DNA of 64,000 bases, from the NCBI GenBank assembly GCA_051294375.1, contig CM119263.1, positions 29,522,186-29,586,185 of the forward strand, read 5' to 3'. Positions 22,680 to 31,794 of the stretch are shown here, in pieces (the stretch's first letter is position 1; every line of letters starts with the position of its first letter). Source of the DNA: Paraspadella gotoi. Its lineage: Eukaryota; Chaetognatha. A model generated the notes under the pieces. It was not told where the DNA came from. It did not search any database and saw only the letters and a list, made by a program, of their open reading frames with translations. The position numbers and the translations under genes are program-made.

Positions 22680-23036
22680 AACCGAAAGAGGCACTCCGAA
22701 AGAGGCGCTCCACTAAGGTCGACAAACGTGCTCCCCTGAAGCCGAGAAAGGCGCTCCTTCGAGGCCAGAAGAGGCGTTCTACAGAGGCCCTCCATGGGGC
22801 AAAGAGGCGATCCACTGGGATGTATAGGCGCTCCACTGGGGCAAAGAGACGCTCCTTTGGGGCGCTCCACTGAGGCGAAGAGGCGCTCCTTTGAGGCGAA
22901 GAGGCACTCCACTGAGGCGAAGTGGCGCTCCTTTGAGGCGAAGAGGCGCTCCACTGGGGCGAAGAGGCGCTCCTTTGAGGCGAAGAGGCGCTCCACTGGG
23001 GCGAAGAGGCGCTCCACTGGGGCGAAGAGGTCGCGA
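22680..23036 (+). repeat. 21-bp minisatellite, GAGGCGCTCC-based
   Basis: About 16 copies of a 21-bp unit containing AGGCGCTCC. In the second half two unit types alternate, one with ACTGGGGCGAAG and one with TTTGAGGCGAAG. Because 21 is a multiple of three, frames on both strands stay open and give 7-residue repeats (such as RRSTGAK on the plus strand). No start context, splice site or flanking domain supports translation. Confidence 0.93.
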
Positions 23037-23127
23037 GGCTCAAAGTTGAGGTCGAATTCCCGATTCTTGTTTTTTTCCCTTAACGACGATTTGATGAGAA
23101 ATTCTGTCTTCGCGAAGAATTGGGGGG

Positions 23128-23163
23128 GGAGAGAGAGAGACGGAGAGAGAGAGAGGAGAGAAG

Positions 23164-23203
<40 letters not shown>

Positions 23204-23205
23204 AA
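23128..23205. repeat. (GA)n microsatellite
   Basis: Interrupted GA tract. Confidence 0.95.
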
Positions 23206-25550
23206 CACGGAGGGACAGTTTAGAAAATATTTTATTATTTTCTATGCCAGCGCGAGATCGAACGTTTAAAGTTTGAAATTTCGCCCGAAACGAATTGCTT
23301 AACTTGAGTTCATGAGAGAAAAGTCACTTTGTATATTTAATCATTTATTTAAGAAAAATTCCCCAGAAACTCGTAAAGACAGAGTTTCCTCCGGGCGAAA
23401 CACATATCATATCAAAAATCTCTCTCGGAATACGAGTGGCCTATGAAAAATATGAGGGACCGAAAAACAGACCTTAGCATTGGCCAAACGACCTTAAAAA
23501 GAGAGGCGAGGCGTGACATCTTTTTCAGACAGAGAGAGAATTAAAGTCAGCGAGATTGCTCAAGGTTCCGCTTACAAACGTCGCATTTAGCAAAAAAACA
23601 ACTCTTTCCTATATTGTTCAGTCGTTACTTACAATATTAATTTAATTTGTACCACAATACAAATTGGGCCGAACTAGGGATTGGTTAAAATCATCTCCAT
23701 CTGTTTCTAATAATAAAAAAGTATGTACATTTTTTGCAATATTTAAGAAAAAAAATCATGTCCATTTTTGTCCATTTTCACTTTCGTCCTCTGATTTGAA
23801 TGCAAAGGAAAGTTGAGAAAAAATTTTTACTTTGGAAATCCGTTCTTCCTTATCTTATTCACCTCTGGGTAAATTTATTTGCTTAAATCATTTGTAGTTT
23901 GCCTATGAATTAATTTTAAAGTTGACAAGTCAAAAAGTTTAATTTTCAGTTTTTATCATAATTTGTTAAACAAAAATTGTTCAAATTGATTTAAATTAAC
24001 AGAAAATACAGCCTATTGAATAAGCTTTTAAAACCTATAAAATAATAAAAAAAACCTGCTTCGTTTAGCCACAAATAATTTTTAAAGACGGCAATTAATT
24101 TGTGACTTTTTGTTACTTGCATTAATTTTTAATAGAGATATTTTCAACTCATTTATTAGTTTTAAAAGATAATATACATACTGACGTTGATTAATAAAAA
24201 AAAACCGCATCCTTTTAATCCAATGGAAAGGGTCAGGACCTGTTTTTTCTCAGAATCGACAGATTTTGCAGAAAATAAATTCCGCAAAATCTGTCAATTT
24301 ACTAAATCTGCTAGGCAACCAAACTTTGAATAAAATCTTGCGCTACCCAAATTTTTTTTACTACGTTACATTTTAAACATTTTCATATATTTAACATAAT
24401 GTAAACACAGATATAATAAGTGACGGGAGAAAAAGAGAAGAGGAGAGAGAGACAATGTGTGTGAAAAGGAAGCTGATAGAGGGGGAGGGAGGCGGATTGG
24501 AAAGTATAAAAAAAATGGAGTAAGAGGAGATGAGAACAAGAGAAGGAGAGAAAAGAAGAGATAGTAGGAAAGGAGAGACATAATCGGAAGAAAGAAGAAG
24601 AAAGCTGAGATAAAGAAGAAATAGTAAAGAAAAGAGACAAAAAGAGAGAAGGAGAGGAAAGGGAAGAAGAGGAGGATTAAGGAAGAAAGAGTGACAGAAA
24701 GAAGAAGAAAGAAGGGAAAAAAAAAAGAGAGTGTAAGAAACAAAAAATATTATGTGTCATCTTTTTCCTGTAGAGTCCTGTGAATCTAAATGACGTTAAA
24801 ATTCTTATGAGTCTACGCAGTCGTTAAAAGTATGTTGTTCTTACCATGAAAAATCGCCTGTACTTTTTCTTAAATTAAGCAGATAAACGAGGATATTGAT
24901 TGTTTGTCGCGAGAGAAATCATGTTCTTACGATATTTTAAGCATGAAATTCATCCTAGTGTGCTCTACCTTACAAGTAAAAGATAACTATAGCCAACCGT
25001 TTTTTTAACTGAAGAATGTCCTATATTTATCAGCGAGATGAAAATAAATGCAAATTATTCCAATTTCAAAATCATTGTCTAAAATACCCGAAGGGGAAGT
25101 AGAGCCTCAAGTCAAGATTCCGACAAAATCCTGTCAGAGCTGCGAGCAGCTTAAATAATTGTTGAGTCATCGAACAGTTTTTTAGGAAAAAAAAATTGGA
25201 ACCTTTACTTTTTATCTGAATATTTTAAGGGGCGTTTTAGACAGAATCCTTGTACAGCTTAACTTGAAAAAAAACTGTTTTTGAAAGAAAAACAGGCATT
25301 TACGAATAATACTAAATTTTAAGGACTGCAATTCATTTTGTGAAATCCTTTCTTTTCGTTGTGTTTTGTATTGAGATAAAAAGTTTTAAATGTATTAAAC
25401 AACGATTTATTTTTTAAATAATGGACATGTTTTACTGGACTTCAATGACAATTTTACCTATTCTTTTCTGTAATTTTTATATTTCCCCGTCGCAGGAGAC
25501 TCTTAGTAATTTACTAATAAGAGTCATTGTCTTTGACCGAATTTAACCCA
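23206..25550. other. AT-rich unique DNA upstream of the kinase locus
   Basis: No exon found. It contains a strong hairpin at 24258-24295 and a purine-rich part at about 24425-24735. Confidence 0.5.
24258..24295. other. Hairpin: 16-bp stem with one mismatch, 6-nt loop
   Basis: The left arm GACAGATTTTGCAGAA and right arm TTCCGCAAAATCTGTC pair at 15 of 16 positions around the loop AATAAA. The arms are not part of any repeat seen elsewhere in the window. Confidence 0.8.
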
Positions 25551-25553
25551 AAG

Positions 25554-25801
25554 ATGCCGCGAGAACAGTTCTACACTGATGGCGAAAAAGACATTTTCGT
25601 TGGATGATTGCGGTGAAGCAATTTGACCGTCATGGTTATAGAATTGATCAAATTCACTCTGGCCGGCTGAACAAAAAAAACCCTACGACGAATCAATGTG
25701 GATGGAATGGTCTTGCTACAATTAATGAAACGATTTTAAAGTTTAAGAATACGAGGGTTGAAAAAAATTTTTTACAAAGGGAGACTAATTCCGAATCTTG
25801 A
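25554..25801 (+). CDS. Possible 5' exon material of the kinase locus
   Basis: Two overlapping plus-strand frames lie here: 25554-25607 (MPREQFYTDGEKDIFVG, then TGA) and 25604-25801 (starting MIAVKQFDRHG). If joined by a one- or two-base shift they give one stretch of about 80 residues. MIAVKQF resembles the VAVK strand of a protein kinase and TDGEKDIFVG could be a decayed nucleotide loop. The rest of the frame does not look like a kinase, so this may be chance. It lies directly upstream of the two HEPN-like exons on the same strand. No splice donor is clear at its end. A Myb/SANT-like reading of the first part is an alternative I could not support. Confidence 0.2.
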
Positions 25802-25846
25802 GAAAGCCGATTATTTTATTTTTGAAATAATGTTTCAATATTCATA

Positions 25847-26067
25847 TTGAGCAAAGAAAAACAAGACCTTATCGACAAAATTCAGCTGAAGAGTTACGAT
25901 GAAAACCTTTCTACCACAATCGAAATCAGTGATCAGGAACTCGAAGAAAATTTGTCAGAAATCCACGAAATCGTCCACAAGTTATTTGACGATCCGAAAC
26001 AAAAAGAAAAATGGTGGAGTTATTTTCAAAGACTCAAAGAGGAGCCTTTGGACGAGACGAAAGGAGG
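25847..26067 (+). CDS. HEPN-like exon 1 (C-terminal half, DZIP3-type)
   Basis: An open frame of about 73 residues has no ATG of its own and ends exactly at a good splice donor (GGAGGTAAG, GT at 26068). Its second half, with ISDQELEENLSEIHEIVHKL, has the shape of the last helix of DZIP3-type HEPN domains: a short linker, then an acidic start, then an amphipathic helix. The end is rich in Lys, Glu and Trp. The exon precedes a second, longer HEPN-like exon that ends at the same kind of donor, so the two may be alternative or duplicated first parts of one kinase gene. HEPN domains are small helical folds, often RNA-binding or ribonucleolytic. The identification rests on pattern by eye; no upstream start or acceptor is clear (possible acceptor near 25845). 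Confidence 0.4.
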
Positions 26068-26345
26068 TAAGAAATTCTCTAATACTTTAATTAATTTATA
26101 TATACTAAAGTGACCCAGAATACCGTTCTGATGGTATGGATCGATGGACGGTATGGATCCATTGGATTCACTTGATAGTGGATAGCCCTTGTTGTTAGTA
26201 AGTTCGGATCCGGCGAGCGGCCCGTCTCTCTTTGGCAATGGATAGATATTAGATAATACAATATTGTGATAGTACAATATTATGTTACCCTCACAGGGTA
26301 ATTGCGCATCGAAATAATAACCACCGTAGGCTAAAGTTTAATATC

Positions 26346-26883
26346 ATGTCTTTACCATACAAATTTGGTTTCCTTGAAGGATTTTTTACTATGAACCAAT
26401 ACCGTTGGTTTCGTATTAATATTGCGATTCAAGATGGTGGAAGAAATATGCTTAAGCAACTGGTACAAATAGAACTGCATAAAAAATATAAATTGAGCTT
26501 TGATAACAAACTATGGGAGAGATGGTGTATTGACAACGATGATGAATTAAAAGAATCTCGGTTTTATTCGTCGCAAATAAAGGTCATTATAAATGGAAAA
26601 GCTATACCAGATTTCGAATTTATAAACGTCTTTTTTCTTTACGATGTTATTATCTTAATAAACCCAAATCGAAATCTGGTTGTGCGGCGCTCGGCAGAGT
26701 TAAAACAGAAAACGGTTAATCTTGAGTTTGATATCGACGAATCCAAATTCAATTCACTTTTCGACGATTTATTTAAAATCTGCAAGTCTCTATTACACGA
26801 TATTGATAAAAAAGTGTATTTGGATTGTAAGAGATACTTGGAGTACATTAAGATTCAACAGATTGACGGAGATCAACTACCCC
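26346..26883 (+). CDS. HEPN-like exon 2 (full DZIP3-type HEPN domain)
   Basis: An ATG-started frame of 179 residues runs to a perfect GTAAGT donor (GT at 26884). In order it shows RINIAIQDGGRNMLKQLV (residues 22-39), QIKVIINGKAIPDFEFINVF (about 80-99), a hydrophobic helix, VRRSAELKQK (about 115-124) and FDIDESKFNSLFDDLFKICK (about 129-148). These match the layout of DZIP3-type HEPN domains: an N-terminal ..DGG..LR helix, an aspartate/phenylalanine-rich middle, an R-N-x-x-x-x-H helix and a final helix. The usual catalytic-looking R...H motif is replaced by RRSAEL, with no histidine, so this copy may bind RNA or act as an adaptor. Splicing from this donor (phase 1) to the acceptor at 27178 keeps the frame open for 21 more codons toward the kinase. 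I infer that exon 2 and the kinase are one gene. Confidence 0.5.
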
Positions 26884-26884
26884 C

Positions 26885-27178
26885 AAGTAAGTTAAAAAAA
26901 GTTTGGTTGATAAATAAGCCATAGCGTTTCAGGCTAACTTACTCTTCTCTACTAACTGAGCTTTTTTTAGTATTTTCTGGTTTTACCATGCTCCATTGCT
27001 AATGTGATAGTATTAGCATAACCCCGCTAAAGGCAGAAGTTAACTTACTGAGAGTATGTAGCCCATAAGACAATGATACATGCAACGCCTCCTGGCATCC
27101 CTGGGCCACAAATTAATACATAATTAATATTTTTATTGCATTTTGTCTTCAATGACATTATATTTACTTTCTTACCAG
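26885..27178 (+). other. Probable intron between HEPN exon and kinase
   Basis: It begins with GTAAGT and ends TTACTTTCTTACCAG at 27178, a strong pyrimidine-tract acceptor. The length is about 295 bases. The same acceptor read on the minus strand looks like a donor (CTGGTAAGAAAG), which creates the competing minus-strand model at 27055-27250. Confidence 0.45.
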
Positions 27179-27250
27179 GTTCCATTGCAACATCTACAGG
27201 ACAACGCTTTACTATTGTTTCATCACTCTTAGATAAACACACCTAAACAA
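27055..27250 (-). CDS. Alternative minus-strand two-exon model, unrecognised
   Basis: On the minus strand a frame opens after an AG at about 27243 and reads VCLSKSDETIVKRCPVDVAM. It stops at a GTAAGAAAG donor and, after a roughly 75-base intron ending GGCCCAG, continues as MPGGVACIIVLWATYS to a GTAAGT donor near 27056. Joining the two keeps the frame. I do not recognise the product. It conflicts with the plus-strand acceptor of the kinase gene, which I prefer because kinase motifs follow it. Confidence 0.2.
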
Positions 27251-28140
27251 TCCCGTAGTTTTTGAGGGCAAAATTGCTGACAAAGTGACAGTAGCTATAA
27301 AGTCAATACAACTGTGATACAAGGAAAACATTTACAATTCAGCGAACAGTGTTGAGATAATTCGTAAGTTTGACAGACATCAAATCTGATTCATTTTCTT
27401 TGGTGATGCAAGGACGAATGCCAGGGCAGACCGACAGTTGGATATCTTTTAATGGAGAAATGCGAAGCTACTTTGAGAGACGTGCGTCAATGGTTTTGAG
27501 CTACCCGGACAACCTGATTTAAAGAAAGGCAGTCACTGGAACTGGCAAAAAATCTTTTGACTGGTTTAGCGTACTTGCACACGGGTATAAGACCTATTGT
27601 TCACAGAGATATTAAACGCGGATAACTGTTTTATAAAGATAGACGCAAGAAATAATACAATCACAGGAAAACTCGGTGACTTTGGGGTCAGTAAAGAAAT
27701 GAGTAGTTTTGTCAATATGAAACAACTGCCATCCATGGACATGAATATTATAGATCTCCAGAGCTTTTGCAGTTTCATTTGGAGTCAAAGTAAAATTAAC
27801 ACCAGCAGAACATCATTTTTCGGAATGTTTTTTGCACTCGGGTGTACTCTGGGAGAGTTGTTTACAGGAAAAACATCCATTTTTAGAGAAACAAGCGAGT
27901 ATACCTTTAATATTTCAGAATAATATTAGTGATGGAAAAATTAATTTTCTAACCTTTTTTGAAATACCCGTATGAAGCTAAAATAGGAATGTGCAATCTC
28001 ATACTGGCCATGACCTATTTTACAGCGACTAAATAGACCCACCGCAAGTAAATGCATGGAGCATCTATGTATTTCAAGATCCTACACACAATACAGAAAG
28101 AGCGAATAGAGTCAATCAGTTACTGAATGAATAAAGGACC
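27179..28140 (+). pseudogene. IRE1/RNase L-like protein kinase domain, interrupted
   Basis: Kinase motifs appear in the right order across shifting frames. These are VVFEGKI then VAIK (catalytic Lys codon 27300-27302); VEIIRKFDRHQ (helix C, about 27351); FFGDA; GYLLMEKCEATLRDV (hinge, about 27440); LLTGLAYLH; HRDIK (Asp 27608-27610), then ADNCFIKID after one extra C; and LGDFGVSKE (DFG Asp 27678-27680). Later come FALGCTLGELFTGK (about 27830), LAMTYFTAT, RPTASKCMEHL (subdomain XI) and FQDPTHN. The E-K-C-E-A-T-L hinge, the HRDIK, and an FQD segment right after the last kinase helix are the pattern of IRE1-type kinases, which sense stress and drive an attached ribonuclease. TGA codons at 27315 and 27387 and at least three frameshifts break it. 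All conserved residues survive, which suggests recent decay or raw-read errors in gap-filled sequence more than an old pseudogene. HEPN-like exons lie upstream and a KEN-like segment directly downstream. Confidence 0.7.
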
Positions 28141-28465
28141 AAGAAGAAAGCCAAATATCATTCAACAGTGATAATGAAAACTCAGAATTGATCTTGGGAT
28201 GTAACGGAAACTGGCTGAAAAGTTTCCCACCAATTTCATCCTTACTTGACTGGAAGAGCGAGGTAAACTAAGCAAATATGATATCGCCCAAGCTTCTGAG
28301 CTTCGGCGTTGTTTGAGAAAACATCTTCACACATGCGGTTTAGTCCCTCTGACATTGAGGAAAGTAGTGGAATAACTCAACCGAGACAAGAGACATCCAT
28401 AGTACTTTATACAAAATATACCCTTGGTTGGATTGCCACGACTTGTGGTTTGATCAAGTTCTATG
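28141..28465 (+). pseudogene. KEN-type ribonuclease segment (IRE1/RNase L-like)
   Basis: Straight after the kinase's FQDPTHNTERANRV come, in drifting frames, ISSLLDWKSEV (compare the MDWR element of IRE1), ASELRRCLRKHLHTC, LVPLTLRKVVE and SIVLYTKYTLGWIATT. This is the order of the KEN domain: a D-W motif, the S-x-x-x-L-L-R-x-x-R-N-x-x-x-H helix that carries the RNA-cleaving Arg and His, a helix with a conserved Pro and Leu, and the VxYF...F closing helix. The likely Arg is at 28316-28318 and the candidate His codons are at 28322 and 28328. One frameshift near 28350-28370 separates the catalytic helix from the closing helix. In IRE1 and RNase L this domain cleaves RNA once the kinase dimerises. 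The call rests on order and position behind a kinase; the individual matches are short. Confidence 0.5.
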
Positions 28466-29205
28466 TGACAAACTTGATATTTTTGGGGAAATTTCAATAC
28501 GAGTTAGAGATACAGATGCATCAAGAATTGAAAGAAAAAAATGCCATTCTTCCTTTGCAAAAAGATAATGAAATTTTTATTGAGGGAAGAGAAAAAATTG
28601 TAATTAAGCAAGAAAAAGTGTTCGCTTTAATTTCTGTCGGAAACATCAAAAAACTACTTCGTTCAAAGAAAAAAAGCAACTTTCTGATTTCCAACTCCTT
28701 GGGAGACACGTTATCTGACGAAGACTGGGTTTTCGATGGATCGACGCTGCGGGCAGAAAAAATCAGGGAGCTTAAGATCTCTCTCGTAAGCAGAGAAAGA
28801 TTCCAGATGCAAGAGATGGAACTTGAAGCAAACTGTGATTTGACGATCGCCGAGCTCGTCGCTAAAGCCGTAGAAAAATTGCCCCTTGACTTCAAGAAAA
28901 AGATCAAATTGATGAGGTTGCGAAGTTCGTACGATAGGTTGCTGGATCCTAAGAAGACCCTGGAGGAGCAAGCCGTCNNNNNNNNNNNNNNNNNNNNNNN
29001 NNNNNNNNNNNNNNNNNNNNNNNNNNNNNNNNNNNNNNNNNNNNNNNNNNNNNNNNNNNNNNNNNNNNNNNNNNNNNNNNNNNNNNNNNNNNNNNNNNNN
29101 NNNNNNNNNNNNNNNNNNNNNNNNNNNNNNNNNNNNNNNNNNNNNNAGAACAAATCAGAGGGAAGCGATGAAGATGTGATCGAATGTGGCGATTTGTTTG
29201 AGTAG
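28333..29205 (+). CDS. C-terminal part: KEN end plus ubiquitin-like tail
   Basis: A long frame is open from an ATG at 28333 to a TAG ending 29205, crossing a gap of 169 N at 28978-29146. Its first 45 codons overlap the end of the KEN-like segment, so the tail is in frame with the ribonuclease end. A Lys/Glu-rich linker follows (QMHQELKEKN). Then comes a segment from about 28771: LKISLVSRERF, DLTIAELVAKAVEKLPLDFK and LLDPKKTLEEQ. That is the hydrophobic spacing of a ubiquitin-like fold, with two strands, the I-x-x-L helix and a later L-L-D-P turn, as in the ubiquitin-like repeats of large deubiquitinases. The protein ends acidic, EDVIECGDLFE. No exact family is claimed. A separate downstream gene is possible, because nothing proves the linker is one exon. 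Confidence 0.45.
   Translation: MRFSPSDIEESSGITQPRQETSIVLYTKYTLGWIATTCGLIKFYVTNLIFLGKFQYELEIQMHQELKEKNAILPLQKDNEIFIEGREKIVIKQEKVFALISVGNIKKLLRSKKKSNFLISNSLGDTLSDEDWVFDGSTLRAEKIRELKISLVSRERFQMQEMELEANCDLTIAELVAKAVEKLPLDFKKKIKLMRLRSSYDRLLDPKKTLEEQAVXXXXXXXXXXXXXXXXXXXXXXXXXXXXXXXXXXXXXXXXXXXXXXXXXXXXXXXXXNKSEGSDEDVIECGDLFE
28978..29146. other. Assembly gap (169 N)
   Basis: It interrupts the tail ORF. The second copy at about 29574-29732 appears to supply the missing stretch, about 150 bases long. Confidence 0.98.
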
Positions 29206-29258
29206 TTGACGCTGCATCGAAAAAATTTGTGTGTGACTATATCTGTATGTATTCAATC

Positions 29259-29264
29259 ATTAAA
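29259..29264 (+). promoter_or_regulatory. Candidate polyadenylation signal ATTAAA
   Basis: ATTAAA lies 53 bases after the stop codon of the frame ending at 29205, in an AT-rich 3' region with a T-run. The noisy copy at about 29865 reads ATTAGA. Confidence 0.35.
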
Positions 29265-29512
29265 TTTTTTGAAATTTAAATAGGTATGTCTTTATTGTTT
29301 ATACCTATTATCTAGTATTCAAAAAGATTCAATCTTAAAGTTAACTTTTTGAGCGGAAAACTAAAAAAATAAGATCGGTTCATCAATGTGCATTGGAATT
29401 ACGTCTTTTATTCCTTGTAGTTTTAGAATTTCTTGAAGGCGGCGCAAACAGTCACTAAGATTCAATGTTTTTTTCCTGTCTTTACAAATAAGCAACCAAC
29501 TATAGACGCCAC

Positions 29513-30089
29513 GTGACTTCAGAAAAAGGATCAATATTCATGAGGTTGCGAAGTTCGACGATAAAGGTTGCTTGGATCGCTAGAGAGGATTTTGTGATAT
29601 GCCCTGCTGGGTTGGGAAGCGTCTGTGAGGGGATGCAGAGATGGGGCTAGTCGCGTCTGAGTGTTATCGGACGATGGGAGTCGTTCTCCTGCTGTTTATG
29701 CCTTTCGATTCGGCAGGAGAAGATGAAAGAGGAGAACACAATCAGAGGACGATGACAGAATGTGATGAATGGCCGCGGTTTGTTTGAGTAGTTTTGTTGA
29801 CGCTGCCGCATGAATCATAACATTTTGTGTGTGACTATATCTGCTGTATCTGATCATTAGACTTTTTTGAAATTAAATAGTATGTCTTTATTGTTATCAT
29901 ATTACTAGTATTCAAAGATTCAATCTTAAAGTAACTTTGGAGCGGAAACTAAAAAAAAGATAGTTCATCAATGTGCATTGGAATTACGTCTTTTTTTTTC
30001 TCTTGTAGTTTAGAATTTCCTGATAGGCGGCGCAACAGTTCACTAGATCATGTTTTTCCTGTCTTTTAAAATAAGCCAACCAACTATAG
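29513..30089 (+). pseudogene. Noisy duplicate of 28880-29512
   Basis: From GACTTCAGAAAAAGGATCAA onward the sequence repeats the end of the tail ORF, its stop (TTTGTTTGAGTAG) and the 3' flank (CATCAATGTGCATTGGAATT, CCAACTATAGACG) in the same order. Many single-base indels destroy the frame. A 25-N gap follows at 30723-30747. It is best explained as raw long-read filler overlapping the clean contig, with a true tandem duplication as the alternative. Confidence 0.75.
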
Positions 30090-31300
30090 ACGTTGAAAGT
30101 GATATTCAAAAATTGGAATTCAAATTTCGTTCGGATCCGTTACGGACTTTCTACTTCATTGTCGAGAAACCGCTAGGATGAAATTCTTCAAAACCTGACA
30201 GAATGGATTGGACTAAATTAATGTATTTAATTTTCAATTCTGACTGTTTTATTTAGTTTAGAAAAGTCATTGACGTTTTCAATGTGTTCATGTTCATTTA
30301 ATAACCGCACCTTTTTACTATGTAAAATTTGAATTTTTTATGAACCATATCGAAATAAAAAATCTTCGGTCTGAATATTTCACCAAAATTTAGCGTCAAA
30401 GATGGGAGAAAATTTGAATCAGAAGTTGCAGGTAAACCTCAATGTGAACAGAAGCACTAAGTTTCTAGGGATATAAGTTCACCGCCTTTGTATCAAGCGA
30501 TTTATTAACACTAGTTTCAACTAATCAAAGTAATCTTGTTAGCTGAAAATACCTCAGATTTTGAAAATCACCCAGGATCACTAGAGACTAGATCACTAAG
30601 ATCACTGACTCCAACTCCCACATGTTGATGGAGCAGGCGTGACATGGCTGAAATATAGCACCTTTTTTACAAAAAGATGGTTGTGGAGAATGGCACACCA
30701 GATGATGAACAAAAATGGAATCNNNNNNNNNNNNNNNNNNNNNNNNNAACTTTCTCATCAAAAACAAGTGCTGTGTAACTTACCTTTTCCCTTTTATCAT
30801 GAAGCCTAGACATCTTTTTACTTCATTTTTTGTAATGGGGTAACATTAATTAGATGAATCCGATTGTAGAAGCAAATATGTTTTAGATTACTGTGAAAGG
30901 AGCACATTATGAGCATACACTAAGTCACTTTTGCATAAATCTGGTACTTTTTAAAAAAGTCAAGGACTTTTCTATCAAATGATGTATAATAAGTTAACTG
31001 AGTAAGAAATTTTTATTTTGTGCCATCCGTTCTGAGTCACGGGGTAAGACATTTTTTCTTCTTAACTAACAAAATTAAAGGTCAAAAGGTCAAATTTCTT
31101 CCTCCTCAACTCATAACAATAAAAACATTTCATAACAAATAAAATCGAGGGAGAGAGAGCAAAAAATGGTGCGAGGGAAAAGAGATATAACGTCAGAAAA
31201 TCATAACAGATCATTTTTTAACANNNNNNNNNNCCGACATGGAACAAAAAATCAGGTTTAAAAATCGCGAATTTCTGGATTCTTACTTCTTGTTCTCTTT
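30090..31300. other. AT-rich DNA, two small gaps, nothing recognised
   Basis: 25 N at 30723-30747 and 10 N at 31224-31233. No exon found. Confidence 0.55.
31079..31092 (+). promoter_or_regulatory. DR2 nuclear-receptor-like site
   Basis: AGGTCA, two A, AGGTCA: a perfect direct repeat with 2-base spacing. No gene assigned. Confidence 0.25.
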
Positions 31301-31319
31301 CTTCGGTTTCATATCTCAT

Positions 31320-31570
31320 CCTATCTCTTTCCTATTCATTCCTATCTCATATCTCTTTCCTATTTATTCCTATCTCTCTCCTTTCTCATTTTTGATTTAA
31401 CCTTCCATATTCTTTTTCCCTTTTTTCGTTCTTCTCGATCACGAAATTTTTTCCGCTCTATCTTTCCAATCTTCTTTTTCTATCTTTTTCTATTCTTTTT
31501 CTATCTTTCCAATATTCTTTTTCTATTCTTTTTCTATCTTTCCAATCTTCTTTTTCTATCTTTCTCCTTT
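31320..31570. repeat. Pyrimidine-rich minisatellite, TATCTTTCCAATCTTCTTTT-like
   Basis: Drifting copies of TTTTTCTATC and CTTTCCAATCTTC recur at about 20-50 base intervals; earlier copies read CCTATCTCATATC. Confidence 0.75.
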
Positions 31571-31637
31571 TCTTTTTTCAACTGAGTTCCTCTCTCTCAC
31601 TTCCTTCTTCTCCCACTCCCTCTATTTTAACCTTCCT

Positions 31638-31790
<153 letters not shown>

Positions 31791-31794
31791 CCTC

